Shown here in pieces: positions 23,851 to 34,012 of a stretch of DNA of 64,000 nucleotides. The stretch's first letter is position 1. The number at the start of each line of letters is the position of its first letter. The stretch comes from Tanytarsus gracilentus. Its lineage: Eukaryota > Arthropoda > Insecta > Diptera > Chironomidae. The stretch covers positions 3,630,001 through 3,694,000 of the forward strand of contig JAXRKN010000044.1 in the NCBI GenBank assembly GCA_038502055.1. The letters run 5' to 3'. The notes under the pieces were generated by a model. It was given only the letters and a program-made list of their open reading frames with translations, searched no databases and had not been told where the DNA came from. The position numbers and the translations under genes are program-made.

Positions 23851-24878
23851 TCATCCAGGAAAACGTAGGTTGCCGCTGAAAAATAAAAGAACTATAATTA
23901 AGTTAATTAATTTTTTAAATTTTTAACACTTACCCGTTTTGATTTCCACCATAGCCGCCTTTTATTTAAAAGTACCAAAGAATAGTTAATAATTTATGAG
24001 CACATTAACATTATTGAATTTTAAAAATTTACCAAATCTGCAGAAAATGAAAGTTATTAAAAATTTTTTTTAACATTTATCAAAAGAAGACATACTCGTG
24101 GTCGTCATCATGGTGATGATGATGATGATGATGATGATGATGTCCATGATAGTGTTCACTAAAAATAATTGTATGTTTTAAAGTTTTTATGTTCAACGTC
24201 ATATTTTCTTGCATTTTTCTTCTATTATTATTAAGTTTCTAGAAAATTTTCAGAGGTGGAAAATTAATCCCAAGACCTTTTTAAAATTTAGAAAAATCAA
24301 ATTTAAAATGCTTACTCATGTCCTCTTCCGTTGTTTTCTCCATAACCACCTTAAATTTGTAATAAATTTTCGTTTAATTTCAGTTAAATAGAAGCCGAAA
24401 GTTTAAACTCACCTCCACTAAAAAAAATAAAATTTGTTTATTTAAAATATGCATTTTTTTAAAGCTTTAAACATACTTTTGATTACCATAACCTTGGTTG
24501 CCAAAATCTTGATTACCGCGACCATAACCACCACCTTGGTTGCCAAAATCTTGATTACCGCGACCATAACCACCACCTTGGTTGCTAAAATCTTGATAAG
24601 AAATTAATTAATTGAAAAACGAATAAAATAATGTATGTATCAATGGGTCATAATTAAAGTTTAATTATTCAAAATTAAGTTTAAATAGATCTAAAAATTC
24701 AAAACAAACCTATAGTATCACGTTTTTCACGAAGCGTATCTTCAATGTTTCTCTTATTTATTAGTTTAAACTCCACGAGCATTAAATAAAAAGCATCATC
24801 CAGGGCAATTTTTGACTCATCCGCTGGTAGTGCCATTGTTGCAACAGTGCAGAAGGCAATTGTAATTAATAATTTCAT
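23851..24878 (-). CDS. Secreted prepropeptide C, Gly/Asn/Gln-rich with His run (146 aa)
   Basis: Most divergent of the five paralogues. Minus-strand exons: 24710-24878, 24477-24591, 24413-24417, 24316-24349, 24096-24158, 24033-24037, 23934-23958 and 23851-23875 (441 nt). Exon 1 gives MKLLITIAFCTVATMALPAD, a propeptide and REKRDTI. Exon 2 contains a 42 nt repeat encoding GGGYGRGNQDFGNQ twice plus a partial unit. Exon 5 encodes eleven His in a row flanked by DEHYHG and DDDH. Exons 3 and 6 are 5 nt (TGGAG, ATTTG). Unlike in the other genes, several junction codons are Asp, Asn or Glu. The glycine content is diluted and the tail is more polar and acidic, which suggests a changed or relaxed role. 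Confidence 0.8.
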
Positions 24879-24959
24879 TTTGATTACGTTAACTATTATT
24901 TTCACTTGTTATCTTCCGAACCAATATAATTTAACTGATTAACTCCCCTTCTAACACGC

Positions 24960-24967
24960 TTTATATA
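24960..24967 (-). promoter_or_regulatory. TATA box of gene C
   Basis: TATATAAA in the same flank as A and B, 82 bp upstream of the ATG. Confidence 0.8.
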
Positions 24968-25039
24968 CTAAATTCTTTATTTTTCTCTCAAAACAGGTGA
25001 AAATAATGTAATTTAATTATTCCAGAACACATAAAACAT

Positions 25040-25425
25040 TTAGCTACCGGCAAAAAAACTTTTTGACAATAGATTTGTACTATTTTTTACTTGATCGGCA
25101 CACGAAAATATTGCCATAACAGTTTAAAATAACATTGAGATGTTTTTAAAATCTCACGAGTCTTTTTTAGCGTAACCTACACAAAGTGTGGTAACGTTTA
25201 TATGCTCATCTTTCCGTGGGTTCGTTCGTCCGCACTTTTGAGATCCCCTGGACCAGCTAGAGACTTCGGGTTGTTGCCAGATGGTATCTCTTTATGTGCA
25301 GGCACTAAAAATGTTTCAAAGCCTACTAAAGGGTGTTGCCGCGTTACCCATCGTTTCAGATCAGTATTTCAAAATCACATTTTGGTTAATCCGAATAGTT
25401 ACAGCTTTAAAAATGAGTTCAGTAG
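25040..25425. mobile_element. GC-richer inserted segment, possible repeat element
   Basis: The upstream flank shared with gene A (...TTCCAGAACACATAAA) is interrupted near 25040. The shared sequence resumes near 25425 (AGACATAAATGCTTGTCG). The inserted stretch is much richer in GC than its surroundings, mainly at 25200-25350, with a TTCGTTCGTCCGC motif and an imperfect pair GGTAACG (about 25192) / CGTTACC (about 25349). Open frames across it (25202-25459, 25281-25496) show no domain. It may be a SINE-like or other non-autonomous element; there is no clear target-site duplication. Confidence 0.45.
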
Positions 25426-25478
25426 ACATAAATGCTTGTCGAGTCATGGTAAAAATTAATTATTCACTGATTTTTTTG

Positions 25479-25833
25479 GCATGCCCAACCGGCTAAATTT
25501 TTCAAAACAAATAAGTTGTGCTTTTTTTGACTCAACAGGTTGATCATAACTGTCAAATTTAAAACTCGTTTAAAAAAAGCTCAAGAATTTTTTTTTCAAT
25601 TTCGTTTGTGTAAGCTCTGAAAATAATTTTTTTTTGGTCCCAAATAAAAAAGCTTTTATGAAAAATTTAAATTTACAAAAAATGAATTTTATTCAATGAA
25701 CTTTTCTTAGAATGAGCTTTAACACAGAAATGCTGATGAAGATTTTTTTTCGCATTTAATCATCCATGTTTATGGAATGTTTAGCCGTAATATCCACCGC
25801 CACCGCTAAAAATAAAAATATAATTAATTTTTT
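25479..25833. repeat. Segmental duplication, copy 2
   Basis: Counterpart of 23190-23530. It includes the last exon of gene D (25781-25805) and its 3' flank, and has about 12 bp more within the exon region. Confidence 0.8.
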
Positions 25834-27328
25834 ATGTAATTATGCGCGGAATTATGTAAAAAAATCTTACCCGAATCCACGACCGCCTTTTTTATGATTA
25901 AGGAAGAACAAATTAGAATCAAATCTTGATTTAAATTTTTTGACTTTTCAACTCACCACCGTATCCACTGAAAAGATAAATTTTTAAAATTAATAAATCG
26001 ATAATTTGGAAAAGTTTGAGCTCATTTTAAAAAACTTATGATGTCTAATTGTAAAATTGCAATTCATTCTAAATCAGATTGTGTCAATCTCAACTTTGTT
26101 AAAATTTTTAAAAATTAAATTCTTGAACAAAAAAACTTGAATCTTAGCTTATAAAAATAAATAGGTTTTTTAGATTTTTTTAAATAAAGCTCACGTGTAA
26201 AAAATATTTACCCATATCCTCCACGACCGCCGCCTCCTAAGAAAACATCGCATTGCATCGACAATCAAAATCAATTATTCCGAATTTCAGATCTTTTTAC
26301 AACTTACCATAACCTCCTGTATTAAGTCATTACAAATTTAAATTAATAAAATTATATTTTGATTGATCTCCGTAAAAGACTTACCATAACCGCTAAAAAT
26401 AAAAGATTTAGTGTGAGTTAGAATTTTTTTGGACTCATTTGATTTTAAAAGAATGAATTTTTGTTTGATTCAATGAATTAAAATTTTTCTATTGCTGTTA
26501 AATATTTTTAAATCTAACTTTTATTAGAAAAATCTTCTCATTTGAAATCAAGGGTTGGATAAATCTTTAAAGACTTTTAAAATTCATGATTATCTCATTT
26601 AATTTGCATTGAAGAACTTACCCTCCTCCGTATCCACCACCACCTCTTCCGTAGCCGCCTTTTTGAATTGTAAAATATTTTAAGATCAATTTACAAAAAA
26701 TATCTGAAAATTCTCACCTCCGCTGAAATTGTAAGAAAAAAAAATTGTTTTTAGTGACTCAAAATATTTAAGAATATAAAATTAAGGATTCAATTTAATC
26801 CCACAATTTTTTTAAATATGTAATTAAGTACAAAAAATCATTAAACTTACCCATAAGGACTGAAGCCTCCACCATAACCGCCATAACCTTGAAGAAGAAT
26901 GAAAAAATATTTTCAGAATTCTGGACGCATTGAGATTTTATAAATCGTAATGCGCACAAATCTTGTTTTCTTCACAACAAATGATCAGTTTCACTTTTTG
27001 GATATAACACTCAAAATTTTATATGTCACACCTTTCAACTTTATTTCTAATGCAAATATCAACAATTTACGTAATTTTTGATGCTAAAGCTATTTTTAAA
27101 TAGCTTACATTAAATTTTTTAAAAACCAACTTTGGACACACAAAAATTTTGACACTCACCTCCACCATACTGACGCTTAACTCTCGAAGCTTCCTCAAAA
27201 CTTGCATCAAATGACGGTTCTAACTCGACGAGCATTAACGGAGATTCATCTTGAGCAACTTTTGTCTCATCGACTGGCAATGCCATTGTAGCAACAATGC
27301 ACAATGCAATAAAAATGAATAATTTCAT
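25781..27328 (-). CDS. Gly-rich secreted prepropeptide D (113 aa)
   Basis: Paralogue with ten minus-strand exons: 27160-27328, 26851-26887, 26718-26722, 26622-26658, 26385-26392, 26308-26316, 26212-26236, 25957-25967, 25871-25886 and 25781-25805 (342 nt, phases agree). Exon 1 encodes MKLFIFIALCIVATMALPVD, the propeptide (with DASFEEAS) and RVKRQYGG. The tail is made of GYGGYGGGFSPYG, GYGRGGGGYGGG, GGGGRGGYG, RGFG and GGGGYYG pieces, with no His. Micro-exons are 5 nt (CGGAG), 8 nt (CGGTTATG), 9 nt (GAGGTTATG) and 11 nt. Introns vary from about 50 to 370 nt, so exon choice could be flexible. Role unknown, as for A. Confidence 0.83.
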
Positions 27329-27403
27329 TGTGATAATTTTTTTCCCACTTGTTAACTTTTAAAACGACTCGATAGAACTAACTTGTTTGCCACTTCAACA
27401 CCC

Positions 27404-27411
27404 TTTATATA
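27404..27411 (-). promoter_or_regulatory. TATA box of gene D
   Basis: TATATAAAGGG, 76 bp upstream of the ATG. Confidence 0.8.
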
Positions 27412-27885
27412 CTAAATTTTTCCGTGAATCTTTTTTTCTCTTACTTGTGTTGGAAACATCATTAGAACACAACAAAAAAATCACCAAACGTTCTTACTTC
27501 TTAGTAGACGAAAAATTGAGTCGAGTCATGGATAAAACCTAAGCTTGTAATCCTTTATGAACAGTTCATTGATCATCCCCGAGCGGCTCCAATTATTGTT
27601 CATTTTTAAAATGATATTTATATGATTTATTAGGTTGTTGGAGAAGCTTAATTTAGTCATGACTTTTTAAACATATTAACTAGTCACCTTCAATTTTAAA
27701 AGTTTGATGATTTTTACTGAAAAAAATAAATTTTCGTGATATAAAAAAACTCAAAGTTTTATGGAGGAAAATTTACAAAAGTGAAGAATTTTATTTAATG
27801 AACTTTTTTGAGCATGCTAACACAGATAGATTGAATTTTTTTAAGGTGGTAATATCATTGACGCACTGATCCAGAGGAGAGTTGC

Positions 27886-29009
27886 TTAACCATAATATCC
27901 ACCGTGGCCGCTAAAAATAATTAAAAGGAAATTTTATTAAAAAGATTTTAAAATTATATAAGATTTTAATAAATTCTTACCCATATCCACGGCCATACCC
28001 GCCTGTTGATTTATCGCGGTAGAAAAGAAAAATTAGCTCATAACTAATTAAGTGTCAATTATCTAAACTTACCATAACCGCTAAAAATAGAGAGATAATT
28101 AATAATTTGTCGTGATTAATTGCTTAAACAAACTTACCCATATCCTCCATAGCCGCGTCCATACCCTCCATACCCTCCATATCCTCCATAGCCTCTGTAA
28201 AGAATGAAAAGTAATTTAAATATATGAACTTAAAGACTGTCAGTAATTTGTAAAAAAAATAAACGCAAAGCTTTTGAAATTTTCAGACGTCTATCTCGAA
28301 ATAAAATTAGTGTTTTCACTTTCATGTAAGCTTATAAAAACTTTTGCTCGGAAGAAAAAAACTTTTGACATGCAAGATGAAAAAAGATTTTCTTCTTCTT
28401 ATTTTTAATACATATTTTGGAGCTTTTTAAAAGTTTTTCAATTTTTTTTAGAAAAATACAAAAAATCTTTTCGTTTTATTTTAGCTAACGTTAATTTCAA
28501 CTAATGAATAAGTTTAAAAGTGTTGGCAATTTAAATTTGATTTTTTTTTAACTTTAATTATAAAAATTTAAGCTTACCCGTAGCCGCCATATCCACGGCC
28601 ATATCCTCCATAACCTGGAAAATTAAATAAAATTTTTAAACTTGCAATTTTAAATTTTCTTTTGTGTCAATTTTTTTTTAAGAAATTCTTCACAAGCTTT
28701 TTTGTTTCTTTTTCTTATAATTTTTTAAATTTTTTTGAATGACTTTACACAATTTAAAAATCTCTAAATTTGATTTTTTAATTTTGGGAAATTTTAAATC
28801 ACACAAATTTCACTCTAAAAAAAATTTCACTAACCGCCTCTATGATGACGCTTAACACGAGAGGCATCATCAAAGCTCTCAGCTATTTCATCAGTTGGCT
28901 CAAGCTCGAGTGCCAATGGTGATTCGTCTTGCTGATTTTGTTGATTCTCGTCAACTGGCAGTGCCAAAGTGGCAACGATGCACAATGCAATGACAATAAA
29001 TAATTTCAT
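27886..29009 (-). CDS. Gly/Tyr-rich secreted prepropeptide E (107 aa)
   Basis: First gene of the array in transcription order, with six minus-strand exons: 28835-29009, 28578-28614, 28138-28194, 28073-28080, 27981-28002 and 27886-27910 (324 nt). Exon 1 encodes MKLFIVIALCIVATLALPVD, a Gln/Glu/Asp-rich propeptide and SRVKRHHRG. The tail is almost pure GYGGYG with occasional Arg (GYGRGYGGYG) and ends GGHGGYYG. Exon 3 (57 nt) holds repeats that other paralogues spread over several exons, and there is no 5-nt exon, so E may show an older or a simplified layout. Cleavage after KR would release a basic, Gly/Tyr-rich peptide of about 50 residues. Confidence 0.85.
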
Positions 29010-29092
29010 TTCTTTTTTTCACTTTTTTTTCTGCTTCTTAACTTTTGAAGAGACCTGATACGACTGACATGCTGTTGTATCATCGTACTCCA

Positions 29093-29100
29093 TTTATATA
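29093..29100 (-). promoter_or_regulatory. TATA box of gene E
   Basis: TATATAAAT, 84 bp upstream of the ATG; the surrounding flank has diverged from A-D. Confidence 0.75.
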
Positions 29101-30860
29101 CAAATTTCGAAGTTGATTGTTTGTTGTTTTTGCTCGAGAATATGGGTGTTAGAAGGGAGAGAACACATATGACAATCCAGTCATGGAAAAAACCTGTGTT
29201 AGTAATCTTTCAGTTCGTTGATCGTAACATCCAGGTTTCGTTTATTGTTGTTGCTTACATTAAGGTCCATAAGAATGTTTCATTAAAAAATTAAGAAACA
29301 AAATGAACTTTCAATGTTAATGGCTTAAGTTTTATTTGAAAGCTAACAAAGAAAGGTGTAAAAAGAAGGTTGCGATAATTTCGGCGATGAGAGCAGAAGA
29401 TTAATTGAGTCTCGAATTGCAAGAATGAGAACTGAAAGAAGTTTTAAAATCCAAATTTAATTCGACGCAATTAAGTGTTTTTTTAACAGAGTGATGAAAC
29501 ATTTCGAAGTTCTCATGTAAATTGCTAATGATTAAACAATTAAAAATTATCTAAAATTTGTAATAAAATCTCCATAAAATCTAGAGTAAATTGTAAATTC
29601 TAAGTATAACAATTTTAATAAACAAAACATAAATTAAAATTCACGTGTTAGAAATCGAAAGTTTTTAGAATTTTTTTAACTTAATTTTTTAAGGCACAGG
29701 TTGGTGGATGCAATGGATCAACAATATAAAAATTTAGCCCTTGATTAAAGTCAACAAACTTATTTTTTACACATTTAAAATTGTTGTTAATCTTAAGTGA
29801 GTAATTATTTAATTAAGTGTAACTTTTGCCCTCCATATCTTCCTCGTATGAACAAAGAAAACTTTTTCAGATCGTGAAATTTTAAATAGTAAAAAATTGC
29901 CAAAAAAATGAACAAGAAAATTTTTGAGGAAAGTAAAAAATTCCGATGTGATAAAATTTTAAACCTAAACTGAATTTTTTCTGTGAGTCCATATATTTAA
30001 AAAAAATTATCATTGAAAATAATTGTTTCTAAGGCTACGTGCGCTAGCATACGATGTCCGCAAAATAAAATCAAATAATATTGACAATATTGTTTATAAA
30101 CTTGATTAAATTTTTTTAATAAATTTTAATTTGTAAATAAATTTTATTTTTTTATTATTGATAAATTATTTTTAGTTACTTTGAATGAATATTTTTGAGT
30201 AATTAGGAAGCTTACAACAATCAATAATTATTAGAATGTATCAAAAGCGTAGACTAAACTTCCTTATTTAACATTTATTTAATAAATTAACAAGTTCATT
30301 AATTTATATTCAAACAATATTGTTTAAAAATAATCCCTAGTTCGCATTTAAATAACATTTTAGATATCATAACCGAACCTACCCCAACATTAAAAGAATC
30401 GCATTTGTCTTCTGCAAATTTCTTTTGTATTTCCCCATCAATTTTAGAATTTTGCCAATTCTTCTTCGCAATAATTTTCATCTTTTTATTAACTTTGGTT
30501 CTAACACTTTTTATTATTTTTCCTTTTGACTTTAAATTGTTTAAAGAGGAGAGTATAACATCCATAAAATAAAATCATCTTCATTAGTTACAATTTTTTT
30601 TATATAAGAGAGATCTAAAACTTAAAAAGAGATTTTTGTCATCATCCATCGGTGTTAATTGATCCGTCTACGGGTATTCTAGATATTTCTGTTGTTTATT
30701 TTCGGCATTTCCATTCTTATGAATCATGACCGCTTGGAGTCGTACGCTCGATATTTTTAGTAAACAAGTTTTTCATTTAGCGAACAACAAAAAAATAGTT
30801 AAATACTGATCGGAACGTTGTCAACAAAATTTCAATGTTTCATCCATATGTGCGTACTTT
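29101..30860. other. Intergenic, one weak candidate frame
   Basis: AT-rich DNA between gene E and the G-beta-5 gene. It holds the weak candidate at 30299-30565 and nothing else recognisable. Confidence 0.45.
30299..30565 (-). CDS. Candidate Lys-rich small protein (88 aa), unknown
   Basis: Uninterrupted minus-strand frame. Its first ~60 residues are Lys-rich and non-repetitive (VRTKVNKKMKIIAKKNW, then KIDGEIQKKFAEDKCDSF). A donor-like GTAGGT follows the Asn-Val-Gly codons near 30383, so the real protein could end differently. TATATAAA lies at 30599-30606 on the same strand, only about 35 bp upstream of the ATG, and an AATAAA lies just downstream. I do not recognise a family. It may be a small gene or chance. 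Confidence 0.3.
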   Translation of the reverse strand: MDVILSSLNNLKSKGKIIKSVRTKVNKKMKIIAKKNWQNSKIDGEIQKKFAEDKCDSFNVGVGSVMISKMLFKCELGIIFKQYCLNIN

Positions 30861-32155
30861 TTAAGCCCAGATCTAGAGTGAGAACAAAAATTTGATTAAT
30901 TGCGAGATGAAAAAAAATAAATAATCTCTTACCCTCAAGGTGAAATCCCAGCTTCCAGTTGAGAGAGCAGTACCATCGGGAGAGACTTGAAGACACGAAA
31001 CTTTATTCTCATGTCCGTATAGCAAGCAAACTCTTTGGCTCTTTAAAGTATCCCAAACATTACATGTATAGTCGTTGTAGCCGGCAAACAGCAAGCGACC
31101 GCTTACAGAAAAGTCGATTGAATTTACGCCGAAGATAATGCTCTCCTTGCTATAAACGGCGACTTCTTTGTCAGCTCTCAAGTCGAATAAACGACATGTC
31201 GAATCATCAGAGCCCGTCGCGATGGCATCGCCGCTCGGATGAAATTTAACACTATTAATATCCGACTGATGCCCTTCAAATGACTGCACAACATGCCCTG
31301 TTCTCATGTCCCAGATAAATGCCATTTTATCACAACTCTGAAAAGTTTAAAAAATTTGAATTTTCGTTCAAAATTTAAAAATTGAAATAATGTGACGCAA
31401 TTTACGAATTTACCCCTAAACTATATCATTTGACACACGATACTTACACCACTGACGAAAGTATTGCCAGTCTCGTTTGGAGCTTGGTCGATGGACATGA
31501 CATCGCCCGAATGACCGTGAAAACTTTGCAACAACTGACCCGATTCGACGTCCCACAATGCGCAAGTGGAGTCACCGCTGCCAGTTAAAATCTGTTGATC
31601 CGAGTTCGGAAATAGACAGCAGCTCATGTACGATGTGTGCGTGCCGACCGTTTTTTTACGCGACGAAATATCTTCTTCGGAAGTGATTGGATAAACGGTG
31701 ACTTTATTGTCGAGTCCGCCGCATGCGACAGCATTTCCAGAAGTCGAGTACGAGCAACTCATGACCCATGTTGCTGCCATTGTAAGTGCGTGTTCTTTAT
31801 TAGTCGAAAATGCATCCCAAATTATTAATTTTCCATCTTGTGAGCTGCTCACGATGTGACGTTTATCGGGCGACCAATCACTGCATAAAACTTTCGCTTG
31901 ATGACCCTTCAAAATGCGACGCGGTTTAATATTAATGTAACTAATAGTCTCTAAACGATCCGCAATTGATGACACTGAAAAAAAACACAGATTTTTTTCT
32001 TCTATTTGGAGCAAAAAACATGAAAAAATCTCACAAGTGACATCGTTAAGCTTTTGTCGCTCCTCTTCAAGCTTCTGCTTTAAATTTTCAGCTTCCTTCA
32101 TCAAGTTCGCGACTTTATCGTCGGAATTATTAATATGAGTTGCTACTTCTGCCAT
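30861..32155 (-). CDS. Gbeta5: Guanine nucleotide-binding protein subunit beta-5 (354 aa)
   Basis: Seven-bladed WD40 beta-propeller. Family members of this class partner R7-type RGS proteins through their G-gamma-like domain and shorten G-protein signalling, chiefly in neurons. Minus-strand exons 32035-32155, 31448-31974, 30933-31337 and 30861-30872 (1065 nt, phases agree). The N-terminal helix carries ENLKQKLEEERQKLNDV, and the LKGHQAKVLCSDWSPDKRHI, IVSSSQDGKLIIWDAF, ACGGLDNKVTVYP, CALWDVESGQLLQSFHGH, SGDAIATGSDDSTCRLFDLR and FAGYNDYTCNVWD motifs follow in order. The last exon is 12 nt and encodes IWA-stop, completing LRIWA. Length matches vertebrate short beta-5 (about 353 aa), and identity to it is clearly higher than to beta-1-type subunits. 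Spermidine synthase lies 271 bp upstream on the same strand. Confidence 0.96.
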
Positions 32156-32425
32156 GTTTTAAGTGCGATATTTAAATTTTTTGTGCTGATTGACTTTTTG
32201 TGTTTCTCCAGAAAATGAAAATTAGAAAAACATTCATGCGCGTGCGTGAAAATGGGCAAATTCAAAAACTTTTTTATACGTTACGAAAATTTCTTTTTAT
32301 TTTCTCTTCTCATAATATTTTCATTCAAATCGAGCGCACTCGTGAGAAAAATGCTTTTTGGCATAATTTTTAAATCACTCACATAGTCGTAAAATTTTAA
32401 AAGCACTTTGATTTATGGATTTTAT

Positions 32426-33500
32426 TTAGGAGATCCCCAAAGTCTTTTCTGCAAATCGTGGCAAAGCAAAAGCGGCTGAATGAACCTTTGTTGAGTAGTA
32501 TCTAAATTCCATGTCATCAACCTCATCATTGGTGAATTTATGAATGGGCTCGCTAAGCTTTCGATTGCCGTCCAATGAACCGAGGACAAAGCCGATTGAG
32601 CCGCATGGGTAGGAAGGAATCATGGTCTAATTGTTCAAGAATTAAAACCATATAATTTTTACAATAATTAAATCATTAACTTTTTATCGATCATTAAAAA
32701 CATTAATGTGCTTACCATAGCATACGCAACATTCTCAAAATGTTGAGAACAAGCGTCGATCGTCTCCTTGACATGACCTCCATCAATCCAGAAATTGCTG
32801 CCCTGCGAACAAACGATTCCTCCGGGTTTCAGGGCTGTTTTCAATAAACCGTAATAAGATTGCTGAAAGAGAGAAACTGCCGGTCCAACAGGGTCACTCG
32901 AGTCCGTGATAATGACATCGAATTCTTCCTTGTGATTTTTCATAAATTCAAATCCATCACCGATTGTTAATTTAACTTTTGGTGAGTCGAAACCTTTTGC
33001 CATGAACGGCAGAAATTTCTTAGAGAGTTCAACAACCCGACCGTCGATCTCGACTTGATACACTTCCTTGACTAATGGATGCTTAACGACTTCTCGCGCT
33101 ACACCGCCATCACCTCCACCAACAATTAAGACTTTCTCGGGGTTTGGATGACTGCATAACGGTATCATTGCGATTAATTCCTGATATGCAAATTCATCCC
33201 GTTCAGTACACTGAATGACGTCATCAAGCAACAAAACTCGACCGTATGTTTCACTATTTGAGAGATAGATAACTAAATTTAAGGGTCAAATTCCAACTTG
33301 AGTCTCATAAAATTTTTAATAATCTCTCAAATTCTCGAGAGAACGAAAATTGTTTCGTGTGCTTACGTTTGAAGAATTTTAATTGTCTGAAAATCCGATT
33401 GTTCCTCATGCAATACCTCTTTGACCTTGAGAGAGAAGCACTGACCGGGCCAGAGTAAGTCAGAGATTTCACTAAACCATCCTTTCACTAGAAAATTCAT
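32426..33500 (-). CDS. SpdS: Spermidine synthase (290 aa)
   Basis: Cytosolic aminopropyltransferase that makes spermidine from putrescine and decarboxylated S-adenosylmethionine. Minus-strand exons 33367-33500, 32716-33253 and 32426-32626 (873 nt). The N-terminal beta domain (GWFSEISDLLWPGQ, QTETYGRVLLLDDVIQ) is followed by the Rossmann domain with GGGDGG (residues 90-95), DEFAYQE (64-70), the acidic Glu/Asp pair in QVEIDG (113-115) and ITDSSDP (160-166), where D162 and D165 are the expected catalytic/binding aspartates. The C-terminus ends in YYSTKVHSAAFALPRFAEK, typical of the eukaryotic family. One oddity is that the Q-G-E motif after the DSSDP region reads QGS here. Length is as in other animals (287-302). 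Confidence 0.96.
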
Positions 33501-34012
33501 TTCTTTTTTTAAATTCTATGAGCAATTCAATGTAACACGTTTGAGCGTACACGCGGATATGCCTAGACAGCTTAAAAATTATTATTTCTGCTGTTATCAG
33601 CTGAATGACCAAAAAAATCATGAGAATATTATTTGAGGTAGAGAGAATGAAGCGAGAGAATATTAATTTCATGTAAAAAATATTTTTGAAGAACATTTGG
33701 GGAAATTTTTTAAGGGGGTGACAAAATTTTAAGCTAGTTTTGTGGAAAATTTAATTTTAATTTATAATTGTTAAAATTATTTCAAAAAGTGTTTAAAATT
33801 CATTCAGTTCAAAAAATAATTAGCCAATAAATTCTTCTCACAATTTTCACTTTTCATTTTTAAATATTAACTTTTATTCTATTCGAATATTTTTAAAATT
33901 CAATCACATTTGAAATTGAGTGTGTAAACAAATTAAAAATGCAACAAACAAATATAAAATCAATTAGCATAGTATTGTTGTAGTTTGAGTCATCACTTGA
34001 TAAATTTGCACT

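Noticed and set aside
25202..25496. Two overlapping plus-strand frames in the GC-rich insertion
   Set aside because: No domain or coding signature; they follow from the local GC-rich composition.
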